The notes under the pieces: model-generated
Told to the model about the DNA's origin: nothing
The model's input: the letters and a program-made list of their open reading frames with translations, nothing else
Databases searched by the model: none
Position numbers and translations under genes: made by a program
From: Flavobacteriaceae bacterium UBA4022
Lineage (GTDB): Bacteria; Bacteroidota; Bacteroidia; Flavobacteriales; Flavobacteriaceae
Assembly: GCA_002384055.1 (NCBI GenBank)
Contig: DGAU01000016.1
Location: forward strand, 104,615 to 145,367
Length of the DNA stretch: 40,753 nt
Direction of reading: 5' to 3'
Part shown: positions 24,725 through 33,809 of the stretch, in pieces
Position numbering within the stretch: position 1 is the stretch's first letter
How the letters are laid out: the number at the start of each line of letters is the position of its first letter

Positions 24725-25429
24725 CTAAGTCAAATTTAAAACATCTTTCATAGAAAAGACGCCTGTTTTGTCCGTGATCCATTCTGCCGCCATTAGGGCA
24801 CCGTGGGCAAAACCTTCGCGCGAGTGCGCTTGGTGGGTAATTTCAATGGTATCTATGGGGCTCTGGTAACGGACACTGTGTGTTCCATTGACCTGCCCTT
24901 GGCGGATCGCTTTTATGGATAGCGTCTCTGGATCTGTTTCTGGGTCTAAAGACCATTGTTTTGGTACGCCAAATTCAATGATGGGCTGGCTCAGGCTAAT
25001 GGCGGTGCCGCTCGGGGCGTCTAATTTTTGGACATGATGAATTTCTTCAATGGAGGGCTTATAGCTGGGATAGTCTTTCATCAAATGCGCCAAATGTTCG
25101 TTGAGGTGAAAAAATAACTGCACGCCAATACTGAAGTTTGAGGCATAAACCAATGCGCCTTGGTGTCTCTGGCACAATGCAGTTATCGCCGGGTAATGTT
25201 CGAGCCAACCCGTAGTGCCGCAAACTACAGGGATTTTGGCCTCAATACATTCCCTAAGGTGATTTACGGCCGCTTCTGGGGCCGAAAACTCAATGGCCAC
25301 ATCGGCATCAGCCAGAGTGCCGATGGCATGATCCCGTGTCCGGGTGGCGACCACCGTATGACCGGCCTCGACGGCCAGTTGTTCGATGACACGCCCCATT
25401 TTTCCATATCCGAGTAAGGCTATTTTCAT
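24725..25429 (-). CDS. dapB: 4-hydroxy-tetrahydrodipicolinate reductase
   Basis: Reduces hydroxytetrahydrodipicolinate with NAD(P)H in the lysine/diaminopimelate pathway, supplying meso-DAP for peptidoglycan. At 234 aa it is short compared with the E. coli enzyme (273 aa), as is usual in this group. The Rossmann motif is LLGYGKMGRVIEQLA (4-18). Also seen are VVCGTTGWLEHY, the catalytic EIHHVQKLDAPSGTAISL (His-His and Lys) and FAHGALMAAEW near the end. Its ATG overlaps the stop of the DUF5683 gene (ATGA), so translation is coupled. Confidence 0.96.
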   Translation of the reverse strand: MKIALLGYGKMGRVIEQLAVEAGHTVVATRTRDHAIGTLADADVAIEFSAPEAAVNHLRECIEAKIPVVCGTTGWLEHYPAITALCQRHQGALVYASNFSIGVQLFFHLNEHLAHLMKDYPSYKPSIEEIHHVQKLDAPSGTAISLSQPIIEFGVPKQWSLDPETDPETLSIKAIRQGQVNGTHSVRYQSPIDTIEITHQAHSREGFAHGALMAAEWITDKTGVFSMKDVLNLT

Positions 25430-26037
25430 CTGAGTTGATAGGTTAGCGTGAGCGCGTAATTGGTCTGGTCCATTGCTCTTTCATACCAGATATTGGGGCC
25501 TACAGACAGGTCCTCATTGAGGTTATATTGCAGCAAGTGGGCATCGACATTGGCGTCCAAAATATTGAGCATATAAATACCAAAAGCCACAGCAATACTG
25601 ACGTCACGATTACGTCCGGCTGTTTTTTGTGCATCGCGAAGTCTGGCATCAGAAACCCCCTGAAACTCATCATCTTCATAGCCCGCCAAGCGCCGCTTGT
25701 AGGCATCTCTAAATCGATTATAATCATTGGTGTTGCGCTGATAAAAATAAACACCAGAGGCAATGCCCGCATAGACCAATGGTATTTTCCAGTATTTTTT
25801 GTTGAAGGCCTGGCCCAGTCCGGGTAATACCGCAGAATAAAAAGCCGCTTGTGCCGGTGCTAATGGATCGTAGTCCTCACTTGTTGGATCACTTGGACTC
25901 TGTGTGGTTTCCATTTGGAGAAGCTCAGGGGTTTGGTCTTGGCCTTGGCCAGTGTCTTGTCCAAAACAGTGGGCGCTCCATAAGAGAAAGATGATATGGA
26001 TGGTTTTAATCCTCACTTTTGATGCGTTTGAGGACAT
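25426..26037 (-). CDS. DUF5683 exported membrane protein
   Basis: A protein of about 203 aa with a signal peptide (IKTIHIIFLLWSAHCFG, cleavage likely before QDTGQ) and the DUF5683 core. That core comprises AAFYSAVLPGLGQAFNKKYW, IPLVYAGIASGVYFYQRNT and VSIAVAFGIYMLNILDANVD. The two hydrophobic stretches suggest membrane insertion after export. Start choice is unsure: ATG at 26037 or 26049, or GTG at 26016, all overlap the parB end; the frame is open to 26082. I prefer 26037. It is conserved next to parAB and dapB in flavobacteria, but its function is unknown. Confidence 0.82.
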   Translation of the reverse strand: MSSNASKVRIKTIHIIFLLWSAHCFGQDTGQGQDQTPELLQMETTQSPSDPTSEDYDPLAPAQAAFYSAVLPGLGQAFNKKYWKIPLVYAGIASGVYFYQRNTNDYNRFRDAYKRRLAGYEDDEFQGVSDARLRDAQKTAGRNRDVSIAVAFGIYMLNILDANVDAHLLQYNLNEDLSVGPNIWYERAMDQTNYALTLTYQLR

Positions 26038-26905
26038 GATCCAATTCATCTTTGTTTTTGAAAGAAATGAGAATTTGTCCACTGCCGTTTGGTTTGCTTG
26101 AGATGCGCACAGGAGAAGATAAATAATCTTTTAAGTTGTTTTGTTCTGTCTGATAATCTGCAGTGTTTTTGGACTTGGATCTTTTTGGTGATGCTGATGA
26201 GTCATCGAGGACACGCACCAAGGCTTCAACCTCACGTACAGAGAGGTGGTCTTTTATAATTTTGCGGTAAATCGCGAGTTGTTGTTCGTGGGACGCGACG
26301 CTGATCAGCGCACGACCATGGCCCATCGAGATGTAGCCATCTCGAATGCCTGTTTGGATGATGGGGTCGAGCTTGAGCAAACGCAGATAATTTGTGACCG
26401 TTGAGCGCTCTTTGCCCACGCGATCGCTCAAGGCCTCTTGGGTGAGATTGATCTCTTCGATCAGGCGCTGATAAGACAGGGCAATTTCGATAGGATCCAG
26501 GTCCTGCCGTTGGATGTTTTCGACCAAAGCCATTTCGAGGAGCTCTTGATCGTTGGCGGTGCGTATGTAGGCCGGTATGTGTTTGAGGCCAATAAGCTTT
26601 GAGGCCCGAAAACGTCGCTCGCCGCTAACGAGTTGGAAACCGTTGTCGCTGGTTTTGCGCACCGTAATGGGCTGAATGACCCCAAGTTCTTTTATGGATG
26701 CCGCCAATTCTTTTAGAGCCGTTTCGTTAAAATGCGTCCGGGGTTGAAATGGATTGGTTTGAATCAAATCCAGCTCTAGACTAACAATTTGGCCGGCAAG
26801 GGCTTGTGGTCCCGGACTTGATTCACTACTGAAATCCGGCTTTGGGTCATTTAAAAGCGCAGATAATCCGCGTCCTAATACCTGTTTTTTGATTGCTTTT
26901 GCCAT
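26006..26905 (-). CDS. parB: Chromosome-partitioning protein ParB
   Basis: This CTP-dependent DNA clamp binds parS sites near the origin and works with ParA in chromosome segregation. At 299 aa it has a normal length. The N-terminal ParB/Srx domain shows LIQTNPFQPRTHFNE, then GFQLVSGERRFRASKLIGLK (GERRxRA box), then ALVENIQRQDLDPIEIA. The helix-turn-helix is LTQEALSDRVGKERSTVTNY (about 150-170). The C-terminal dimerisation segment is at the end. It lies 6 nt after parA. I saw no parS-like palindrome nearby by eye. Confidence 0.96.
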   Translation of the reverse strand: MAKAIKKQVLGRGLSALLNDPKPDFSSESSPGPQALAGQIVSLELDLIQTNPFQPRTHFNETALKELAASIKELGVIQPITVRKTSDNGFQLVSGERRFRASKLIGLKHIPAYIRTANDQELLEMALVENIQRQDLDPIEIALSYQRLIEEINLTQEALSDRVGKERSTVTNYLRLLKLDPIIQTGIRDGYISMGHGRALISVASHEQQLAIYRKIIKDHLSVREVEALVRVLDDSSASPKRSKSKNTADYQTEQNNLKDYLSSPVRISSKPNGSGQILISFKNKDELDHVLKRIKSED

Positions 26906-26911
26906 AATTGC

Positions 26912-27676
26912 CTAACGATTTTTTTCGATCAATTCGTGTGCTAGGCTTAAATAATTATTCGCCCCAGTACTGCTGGCATCATAGCTGATGATGCTTTCAC
27001 CATAACTCGGCGCTTCGCCCAAACGGACATTGCGCTGGATGATGGTGTTGAATACCATTTCATCGAAATGTTTTTTGACCTCTTCGACGACCTGATTAGA
27101 TAAGCGCAAGCGCGAGTCGTACATGGTCAGTAACAGGCCTTCGATATCAAGATCTTGGTTGTGTATTTTTTGAACACTTTTGATGGTGTTGAGTAATTTG
27201 CCTAAACCTTCTAATGCAAAATATTCGCATTGGATTGGGATAAGCACGGCATCTGCTGCCGTTAATGCGTTTAATGTCAACAACCCCAGAGACGGCGCAC
27301 AATCGATCAGGATATAATCATATTGATCTTTGACTGGTGCCAAAGCCTTTTGCAGCATATATTCACGATCGTCTTGATCGATGAGTTCAATTTCGATAGC
27401 GACCAGATCAATGTGGGACGGCACCAAATCGACGTTGGGGGATTGGGTCTTAATAATGGAGTCGCCAATTAGTGCGGTATGTTCCAACAGCTGATAAGTG
27501 CCGGTTTGGACGGAAGTGAGCTCAATACCGAGTCCCGATGTGGCATTGGCTTGTGGGTCGGCATCGATCAATAAAACACGCTTTTCAAGCACCCCCAAGG
27601 AGGCTGCCAGATTAACGGCTGTGGTGGTTTTACCTACCCCGCCTTTTTGATTTGCTATTGCAATAATTTTACCCAT
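26912..27676 (-). CDS. parA: Chromosome-partitioning ATPase ParA (Soj)
   Basis: This 254-aa MinD/ParA-type ATPase forms dynamic gradients on the nucleoid and moves ParB-parS complexes. The deviant Walker A is KGGVGKTT (11-18) with the signature lysine, followed by LIDADPQANATSGLG, Walker B YDYILIDCAPSLGLLTLNAL, and YFALEGLGKLLNTI. It has no N-terminal DNA-binding extension, so it is a chromosomal (small) type rather than a plasmid type. It heads a run of six same-strand genes ending with the WbqC-like gene. The 122-nt gap upstream has an AT-rich stretch with only a weak -7 like box. Confidence 0.96.
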   Translation of the reverse strand: MGKIIAIANQKGGVGKTTTAVNLAASLGVLEKRVLLIDADPQANATSGLGIELTSVQTGTYQLLEHTALIGDSIIKTQSPNVDLVPSHIDLVAIEIELIDQDDREYMLQKALAPVKDQYDYILIDCAPSLGLLTLNALTAADAVLIPIQCEYFALEGLGKLLNTIKSVQKIHNQDLDIEGLLLTMYDSRLRLSNQVVEEVKKHFDEMVFNTIIQRNVRLGEAPSYGESIISYDASSTGANNYLSLAHELIEKNR

Positions 27677-27798
27677 TGATGACCTTGAATTGAATCCTAA
27701 AAATACGATTAATTATGGCCAATAGAAACGATATTTGTTAACATGAAGTGAACAAATTCAATGCGTTTAAAGGATTGATTGTATAAGCGTTAGCTGAG

Positions 27799-28680
27799 TT
27801 ATTGGCTTTTTTTGGCTCTGATCATGGCCTCGAGCATATCCCAAAGCTCTTCAGGAATTTCTTCCAATAAATTAAATTGCCCTGCACCCTTGAGCCATTC
27901 GCCACCATCGATAGTGATCACTTCACCGTTAATGTAGGCGGAAAAGTCAGACACCAAATAGGCGGCAAGGTTAGCCAATTCTTGATGGGCACCAACCCGC
28001 TTTAAGGGCACTTTTTTGGCTAAATCAAACTTTTCCTTAAGATCACCAGGCAAAAGTCGGTCCCAGGCACCTTTGGTCGGGAACGGCCCAGGTGCAATAG
28101 CATTAAAGCGCATGCCGTATTTGGCCCATTCAACGGCTAAAGAGCGCGTCATTGCCAAAACACCGGCCTTGGCCGTGGCACTAGGCACCACATAGGCAGA
28201 ACCCGTCCATGCATAGGTCGTAACTATATTCAATACGACTTTATCGGTTTCCTTTTGGTCAATCCAATGCTTACCGAAGGCCAGGGTACAATTTTTGGTG
28301 CCTTTCAGCACGATATCGATGATCGTGTCGAAGGCGTTTGCCGATAGGCGCTCCGTTGGAGAAATAAAATTTCCTGCTGCATTATTGATCAAAACATCCA
28401 CCTGGCCAAAGGCGTCGTTAGCGGCTTTAACTAAAGCTTCCACTTGATCATAATGGCGCACATCACATGGGACCGCCAGAATTTGGCCACCAGTGGCGGT
28501 GGTTAATTCTTCTTGTACGGTCTTGAGTTTTTCCTCGTTTCTGGAGGTGATCACCACGTTGGCTCCTAATTCTAAGAAATAAGTCGACATGGCTTTTCCC
28601 AAACCACTACCCCCTCCGGTAACGACAATGGTTTTTCCTTTTAGGGCATCCGCCTGCATCATTTTTTTGGTATAATCCAT
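27799..28680 (-). CDS. SDR oxidoreductase, 2,4-dienoyl-CoA reductase-like
   Basis: This 293-aa short-chain dehydrogenase closely resembles mammalian-type 2,4-dienoyl-CoA reductase (DECR), which uses NADPH to remove a double bond during beta-oxidation of unsaturated fatty acids. The cofactor site is VVTGGGSGLGKAM (19-31). The structural NNAAGN is at 99-104, followed by FISPTERLSANAFDTIIDIV. Catalytic residues by analogy with DECR are Y156 in VTTYAWTG, S167 and K171 in VVPSATAKAG. The tail has ANLAAYLVSDFSAYINGEVI. The residues match DECR rather than the YxxxK pattern of classical SDRs. It is the last gene of the mutase operon, 10 nt after the large subunit, consistent with a fatty-acid breakdown role. 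Confidence 0.85.
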   Translation of the reverse strand: MDYTKKMMQADALKGKTIVVTGGGSGLGKAMSTYFLELGANVVITSRNEEKLKTVQEELTTATGGQILAVPCDVRHYDQVEALVKAANDAFGQVDVLINNAAGNFISPTERLSANAFDTIIDIVLKGTKNCTLAFGKHWIDQKETDKVVLNIVTTYAWTGSAYVVPSATAKAGVLAMTRSLAVEWAKYGMRFNAIAPGPFPTKGAWDRLLPGDLKEKFDLAKKVPLKRVGAHQELANLAAYLVSDFSAYINGEVITIDGGEWLKGAGQFNLLEEIPEELWDMLEAMIRAKKSQ

Positions 28681-28690
28681 ATCGTTGTTT

Positions 28691-30766
28691 TTAGGACGTA
28701 GTGTCCATTAATATTGTTAGAAGTTCTATGGCTGCTTCGCTAAGTTTCGTTCCAGGGCCATATATAGCCACCACTCCGGCTTGGTAAAGGGCTTGATGAT
28801 CTTGCTTGGGGACCACGCCACCCACAATCACCATAATGTCCTCACGTCCATAGTCTTTAAGGACTTTAATGACTTCGGGAACCAGTGTTTTGTGACCTGC
28901 AGCCAGAGAGGATATTCCCAAGATGTGTACGTCATTTTCGACGGCTTGTTTGGCCGTTTCTCCTGGGGTTTGAAATAGGGGCCCGATATCGACATCAAAA
29001 CCTAAATCCGCGTAGCCCGTGGCAACTACTTTCGCCCCGCGATCATGACCGTCTTGCCCCATTTTGGCCACAAGAATACGGGGACGTCTGCCTTCGGCAA
29101 GCGCAAATTCATTGGCCATTTGTTGTGCTTTTTCGAAAAGCGGATCTTGTTTTATTTCTTTTTGGTACACGCCACTAAAGGTTTGAATGGTTGCTTTATA
29201 ACGGCCAAAAACTTGAGCCATGGCCTCAGAAATTTCGCCCAAGGTCGCACGCGCCTTGGCTGCTTCTATGGCTAAAGCTAATAAATTTCCCTCACCTGAT
29301 TCAGCTGCAGCGGTTAAATTGTTAAGGGTCTTCTGGACCGCATCGTCCTTTCGATGGGCACGCAAAGCCTCAAGTTTTTGCAACTGTGTTTTGAGGACCA
29401 AGGCGTGATCAATATCCAAAGTGTGCAAGGGTTCTTCTTGGTCGAGTGAAAATTGATTGACGCCAATAATTTCGTCCTGATTGCTGTCGATACGGGCCTG
29501 TTTGCGCGCAGCGGCCTCTTCGATACGCAACTTAGGGATGCCTGCTTCAATCGCTTTAGTCATGCCGCCTAAGGCCTCAATTTCTTGGATGATTGCCCAC
29601 GCTTTATTGGCCATTTCTTCGGTCATCTGTTCAACAGCTTTGCTGCCGCCCCAGGGATCGACAGTTCTGGTGATTTGTGTCTCGTTCTGCAGATAAAGTT
29701 GGGTGTTTCGGGCAATGCGCGCCGAAAAATCAGTGGGCAATGCGATGGCCTCGTCCAAGGCATTGGTATGCAAGGATTGAGTCCCGCCACTTACAGCCGC
29801 CAAGGCTTCGATACAGGTTCGGGTCACATTATTAAACGGGTCTTGAGCCGTCAAACTCCAGCCGCTGGTCTGGCAATGCGTCCGCAATGCCATGGACTTA
29901 GGGTTAGAGGGGTTGAAGGACTTGACGATCTTAGCCCATAGCAAGCGTCCTGCTCTGAGCTTGGCAATTTCTTTAAAATGCTCCATACCAATGGCCCAAA
30001 AGAACGAAAGCCGGGGTGCAAAGTCATCTATCTTAAGGCCTGCAGCAATACCCGTTCGCAGATATTCCAGTCCATCGGCTAGGGTGTAGGCCAATTCGAG
30101 TTCGGGTGTTGCACCGGCCTCTTGCATGTGATATCCCGAAATAGAAATGGAATTAAATTGGGGCATCTGGGCGGTGGTAAACTGAAAAATGTCACTGATC
30201 ATGCGCATCGAAGCGTCGGGCGGGTAGATATAGGTGTTGCGCACCATAAACTCTTTGAGAATGTCATTTTGAATGGTGCCTGCTAATTGATTTAAGGCAA
30301 CTCCTTGTTCTAGTGCCGCAACAATATAAAATGCCATAATTGGGATCACGGCGCCATTCATGGTCATGGAAACACTCATTTGATCCAGTGGAATCTGGTC
30401 AAATAATATTTTCATATCCTCGACACTATCGATCGCGACACCTGCCATCCCGACATCTCCTGTAACCCGCGGATGATCACTATCGTAGCCTCTGTGGGTG
30501 GGGAGGTCAAAAGCGACCGACAAACCTTTTTGTCCGCCAGCTAAATTTTTGCGGTAAAATGCATTGCTTTCCTCGGCTGTGGAATAACCCGCATATTGTC
30601 TTATTGTCCACGGGCGCTGTACATACATACTGGCATAAGGACCACGCAAATATGGTGCCCGTCCAGCACCAAATTGTTCGAGTACGCTTCCGCCGTTGCC
30701 CTGGGCAAGATCTTCGGTGGTCTGCGTGGCACCTAAATGCATGTGTTGGAGGTCGTGTCGCTGCAT
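28691..30766 (-). CDS. scpA: Methylmalonyl-CoA mutase, large (cobalamin-binding) subunit
   Basis: This adenosylcobalamin enzyme interconverts methylmalonyl-CoA and succinyl-CoA, feeding propionate-type carbon into the TCA cycle. The 691-aa protein has the TIM barrel (about 40-540) with YLRGPYASMYVQRPWTIRQY, the substrate-binding start of the domain, and TRTCIEALAAVSGGTQSLHT. The C-terminal B12 domain has the base-off signature GQDGHDRGAKVVATGYADLG with H574 as the cobalt ligand. The start is ATG 30764-30766. It is 3 nt after the unknown lipoprotein gene and 10 nt before the SDR. It corresponds to the subunit called MutB in Propionibacterium. Confidence 0.96.
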   Translation of the reverse strand: MQRHDLQHMHLGATQTTEDLAQGNGGSVLEQFGAGRAPYLRGPYASMYVQRPWTIRQYAGYSTAEESNAFYRKNLAGGQKGLSVAFDLPTHRGYDSDHPRVTGDVGMAGVAIDSVEDMKILFDQIPLDQMSVSMTMNGAVIPIMAFYIVAALEQGVALNQLAGTIQNDILKEFMVRNTYIYPPDASMRMISDIFQFTTAQMPQFNSISISGYHMQEAGATPELELAYTLADGLEYLRTGIAAGLKIDDFAPRLSFFWAIGMEHFKEIAKLRAGRLLWAKIVKSFNPSNPKSMALRTHCQTSGWSLTAQDPFNNVTRTCIEALAAVSGGTQSLHTNALDEAIALPTDFSARIARNTQLYLQNETQITRTVDPWGGSKAVEQMTEEMANKAWAIIQEIEALGGMTKAIEAGIPKLRIEEAAARKQARIDSNQDEIIGVNQFSLDQEEPLHTLDIDHALVLKTQLQKLEALRAHRKDDAVQKTLNNLTAAAESGEGNLLALAIEAAKARATLGEISEAMAQVFGRYKATIQTFSGVYQKEIKQDPLFEKAQQMANEFALAEGRRPRILVAKMGQDGHDRGAKVVATGYADLGFDVDIGPLFQTPGETAKQAVENDVHILGISSLAAGHKTLVPEVIKVLKDYGREDIMVIVGGVVPKQDHQALYQAGVVAIYGPGTKLSEAAIELLTILMDTTS

Positions 30767-30769
30767 CCG

Positions 30770-31357
30770 TTATCGTGGTGTCTTGTTGCGTATGGGCTGG
30801 TAATAAGCATCTAAAGCCATATACATGGCCAAATAAGGGTCGGCAATAATCTGCTGAAAGTTGATCCGCATGGTCTCTGCGATGAGTTCTGGTGTCAATG
30901 ACCCAGTCGCCCGAAGATTTTGCACAAGCACCCGCAAATCATCTGAGCTGATGTGGTCAATAAGGCAAATGACGTAAGGATGAGCGTAATTGAGTCTCTG
31001 TTGCCCATCGACCATCTGCCAGAGCTCTTTTTCTTGTGCCAATTTTGCTAAAATTGCCTGAGAATGTGGCGAGACAATATCATAAAATGCGGCAGTTCCT
31101 GAAAAACCAAAATAAACAAACTGGGCATAGGCCTCGATATAATAACTTTTAGAGCCCTTTTGATAGTCCGAGTACTGGTTGTAGTATTGTCCGATATCAT
31201 CTTGGAAGCTATAAATGGCTTCGTGCATTAATTCCTGGTCTAATCCATCACAGATGACGTGTTGGGGAAACTCCTGATATTTATAATTGATCCCAGGCTG
31301 GCAGGCCATGATCATTATAGTCATGCCTATGAAGCATATGAATTTAAGCCTTCTCAT
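30770..31357 (-). CDS. Unknown lipoprotein inside the mutase operon
   Basis: This 195-aa protein has a lipoprotein signal (FICFIGMTIMIMAC, acylated C19), so it is exported and anchored. The mature part is helical and rich in Tyr and acidic residues (SFQDDIGQYYNQYSDYQKGS; YIEAYAQFVYFGFSGTAAFY; LVQNLRATGSLTPELIAETM) and ends with a basic IRNKTPR. I recognise no family. Its start overlaps the end of the mutase small subunit by 14 nt, and it stops 3 nt before the large subunit. It is therefore translated from the same message as a cytoplasmic enzyme. An envelope role is expected, but none can be named. Confidence 0.75.
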   Translation of the reverse strand: MRRLKFICFIGMTIMIMACQPGINYKYQEFPQHVICDGLDQELMHEAIYSFQDDIGQYYNQYSDYQKGSKSYYIEAYAQFVYFGFSGTAAFYDIVSPHSQAILAKLAQEKELWQMVDGQQRLNYAHPYVICLIDHISSDDLRVLVQNLRATGSLTPELIAETMRINFQQIIADPYLAMYMALDAYYQPIRNKTPR

Positions 31358-32732
31358 GGTTGTATCTTGTTTGTTCTATTTCAGTGGCAAGTCTGCGTTC
31401 CAAAATAGGTTCAATGATTGTTTTTCTTGGGTTTCTTTTGTCAAAAGGAAATAACTCAAGCTGATCCTTCATGGATTGGGTCTGGTCTACAAATGCATTG
31501 ATGCCCAGCATGACGAGTTCTTGTGAATGGAGGTCCTGATTGGCTTTGGCATGACTCTCTCGGATTTTCTTTTGTATGCTCCCAGATTTGAGTTGTTTCA
31601 AGAATCCTCCACTGGCTTCTATTTCTTTGAATAGTGCCAAAGATTTTTCGGCCAAGTCTGCGGTAAGACTTTCAATATAATAGGCCCCTTGTCCCATATC
31701 TTTATTGAGGTCCTGAAAGCTTTCGCGTTGTAAAATAAGCAGTTGGTTGCGGCTCAATCGCTGCGAAAAGGCATTGCTCTTTTTGTATAATTCATCGTAG
31801 GGCAAATTACACAGGCCATTGGCACCCCCTAAAATCCCACTCATCAGCTCTGTGGTATGGCGCAATAAGTTATTGTTGAAATCGTAAATCGTACTGTATC
31901 TTTTGCTCGGTACGGCCAAAATATGACAGCTTATGTTGCAGTTTAAAGCTTTTCCCAAACTTTTGACCAATAGCCTTGTGGCCCGTAACTTGGCCATTTC
32001 AAAAAAGTAGTTGGTCCCCAAACTCACCACAAAAGTGGTGTTGTATTTTTTAAGTTTCAGTCCGCTAGCATTAAGCCAATGGATGGACTCGCTGAGATGC
32101 GCCAGTCCATAGGCCAATTGTTGGGTCATGGTCGCACCTGCATTTTGGTATAAATCCATATGAACAGCCATTACCCAAGCATCTGGCCCGAGCTGTGTTA
32201 TGAGATCGCCAAGCGCTTTGTAATCCGCATTGCAATTTGCTTTCCAAACCCCGTCGTGTGCCAAACCATAAAGGGGATCGGCATTGAGATGTAAGGAGCC
32301 TTTGGCCTTTTTGATGAAATCTGCCAATGTGTTGAAGAAAGAGGGATCAAAGAACGTGGCCTTAAAATAGATACGTACTTGCGATAGATCAATGTGATCA
32401 AAAATTTGAGCACAATCAAATGGCGCTTCTGCATTGAGATACAGCCCTTGCGCACCCTGGTCTAAGGCATTTTTAATCAGGTGATGGGTCACTTGAGGGT
32501 CATGAACAAATACAGAGACAATCGCTTCCCATTGGCCGGGCATACCCGGAATGTCATAACCGCGATGCTTTTGCGAAGTAGCACTATAAAATGGTTTGAC
32601 GGCGATGCCTTCGGGACTTTCCCATATGAGCGTGTCGTTATAATCCTGACCCCCAAGCTCCATTTGGATATGTTGTTTCCATTGCTTGTCGCCTAAGGAA
32701 TCAAACGCGCTAAAATCTAGTTGGGATGTCAT
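31344..32732 (-). CDS. mutA: Methylmalonyl-CoA mutase, small subunit
   Basis: Non-catalytic partner of the large mutase subunit. The 462-aa protein shows the same barrel family (WESPEGIAVKPFYSATS, FFEMAKLRATRLLVKSLG, GQGAYYIESLTADLAEKS) but no cobalamin motif DxHxxG. It lacks the C-terminal B12-like domain found in the roughly 620-640-aa Propionibacterium small subunit, and this short form appears usual in flavobacteria. It lies 3 nt after the FtsB-like gene and overlaps the unknown lipoprotein by 14 nt. Confidence 0.92.
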   Translation of the reverse strand: MTSQLDFSAFDSLGDKQWKQHIQMELGGQDYNDTLIWESPEGIAVKPFYSATSQKHRGYDIPGMPGQWEAIVSVFVHDPQVTHHLIKNALDQGAQGLYLNAEAPFDCAQIFDHIDLSQVRIYFKATFFDPSFFNTLADFIKKAKGSLHLNADPLYGLAHDGVWKANCNADYKALGDLITQLGPDAWVMAVHMDLYQNAGATMTQQLAYGLAHLSESIHWLNASGLKLKKYNTTFVVSLGTNYFFEMAKLRATRLLVKSLGKALNCNISCHILAVPSKRYSTIYDFNNNLLRHTTELMSGILGGANGLCNLPYDELYKKSNAFSQRLSRNQLLILQRESFQDLNKDMGQGAYYIESLTADLAEKSLALFKEIEASGGFLKQLKSGSIQKKIRESHAKANQDLHSQELVMLGINAFVDQTQSMKDQLELFPFDKRNPRKTIIEPILERRLATEIEQTRYNHEKA

Positions 32733-32735
32733 GAA

Positions 32736-33059
32736 TTAGTCCTGGTTTTGTAAACTATCTTGGTGATCAATGATATAAATCGTCTCGTTTTCCTTTTTCA
32801 AATAATATTGGGCGCGCGCATAATTTTCCATTTCGGTGGTGTCTGCCATTTGCTCAATAAATGTTTTGTCTTTGTCGATGTCTTTTTGATACTGCGCTTT
32901 GCGCTGCTCCAGAATTTCGATTTCGTCGTTGAGTTCCTTGTGAATACCGTATGAATTGGTGTCGAAAAAAAACATCCAGACCACAAAAGCCAATGTGATG
33001 AGGAAATAGCGGTTGCTGAGGTATTTGAGCCAGGGTTTGGACGAAGTCTTCTTAGCCAT
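32736..33059 (-). CDS. FtsB/DivIC-like septum formation initiator
   Basis: This 107-aa bitopic division protein has a short basic cytoplasmic N-terminus, one TM helix (about 18-35; YFLITLAFVVWMFFFD) and a periplasmic coiled coil (HKELNDEIEILEQRKAQYQK), followed by ENYARAQYYLKKENETIYII. This order is the signature of FtsB/DivIC, which bridges FtsL and FtsQ in the divisome. Its start overlaps the stop of uridine kinase by one base (TAATG), and the mutase small subunit follows after 3 nt. The operon mixes division, nucleotide salvage and acyl-CoA metabolism, as in other flavobacteria. Confidence 0.9.
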   Translation of the reverse strand: MAKKTSSKPWLKYLSNRYFLITLAFVVWMFFFDTNSYGIHKELNDEIEILEQRKAQYQKDIDKDKTFIEQMADTTEMENYARAQYYLKKENETIYIIDHQDSLQNQD

Positions 33060-33676
33060 TACTTCGATTGATTGAGTTCTTGAGCAATGAAAGAGGTCAA
33101 TAGGTCAATAGCCCGGCTATTAGGACGGTGCGTCGGAATTACCAAATCTGCATGTTTCTTGGACGGGGCAATAAATTGATCGTGCATCGGCTTGAGGGTA
33201 TCCTGATAACGGGCCAAAACCTCGTCTAAATCCCGCCCGCGCTCGGTGAGATCCCGCCCCATACGTCGGATCAGTCTTTGGTCATCTGGCGCTTCCACAA
33301 ACACCTTGACATCCATAATAGAACGCAGTTCTAGCTGACTAAAAATCAAGATGCCTTCTACAATAAGGACTTTTGTAGGCGTGGTCCATTGGGTTTGGTC
33401 AACCCGGTTGTGCGTTTTGAAATCATAGACAGGTTGTGCAATTCCTTGACCATTTTTCAAGGTTTTGAGGTGGCTGGTAAGCAGTTCAAAATCAATCGCA
33501 CTGGGGTGGTCGTAATTAATGGTGCAACGCTCTTCAAAGCTTAGGGCGCTATTGTCATTGTAGTATGCGTCTTGAGCGATGAGCCCAATAGATCCTTGAG
33601 GAAAATTGGCCATGACTTTCTGGACCAAGGTGGTCTTTCCACTTCCTGTACCGCCGGCGACTCCGATAATAAGCAT
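33059..33676 (-). CDS. udk: Uridine kinase
   Basis: Phosphorylates uridine and cytidine to UMP/CMP in pyrimidine salvage. The 205-aa protein has P-loop GVAGGTGSGKTTLVQKV (about 5-21), INYDHPSAIDFELL, PVYDFKTHNRV and the RLIRRMGRDLTERGRDLDEV lid region, all typical. It is the first gene of a six-gene minus-strand run, and a -7 box precedes it. Confidence 0.95.
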   Translation of the reverse strand: MLIIGVAGGTGSGKTTLVQKVMANFPQGSIGLIAQDAYYNDNSALSFEERCTINYDHPSAIDFELLTSHLKTLKNGQGIAQPVYDFKTHNRVDQTQWTTPTKVLIVEGILIFSQLELRSIMDVKVFVEAPDDQRLIRRMGRDLTERGRDLDEVLARYQDTLKPMHDQFIAPSKKHADLVIPTHRPNSRAIDLLTSFIAQELNQSK

Positions 33677-33689
33677 GCTGTGTTTTTTA

Positions 33690-33697
33690 CAAAGATA
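33690..33697 (-). promoter_or_regulatory. -7 box for the udk-mutase operon
   Basis: The minus strand reads TATCTTTG, a full match to TAnnTTTG, 13 nt before the udk ATG. A -33 TTG at the expected distance is not seen. Confidence 0.5.
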
Positions 33698-33809
33698 AGA
33701 ATTTAATGACTGTGATATTGGTCTGGTGACATTGAGTATTAGGGTCTTTTAACGGACGTTTTTATTTATAACCCATATGGTCTCAAGCAAGCTGTGATCA
33801 GATTATGGA

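Noticed and set aside
26006..27676. Plasmid origin suggested by parAB
   Set aside because: ParA is the short chromosomal type and the neighbours are core genes; no replication initiator, iterons or clear parS was seen.
30770..31357. MeaB or methylmalonyl-CoA epimerase as the gene between the mutase subunits
   Set aside because: There is no P-loop GTPase or glyoxalase motif, and the protein starts with a lipoprotein signal.
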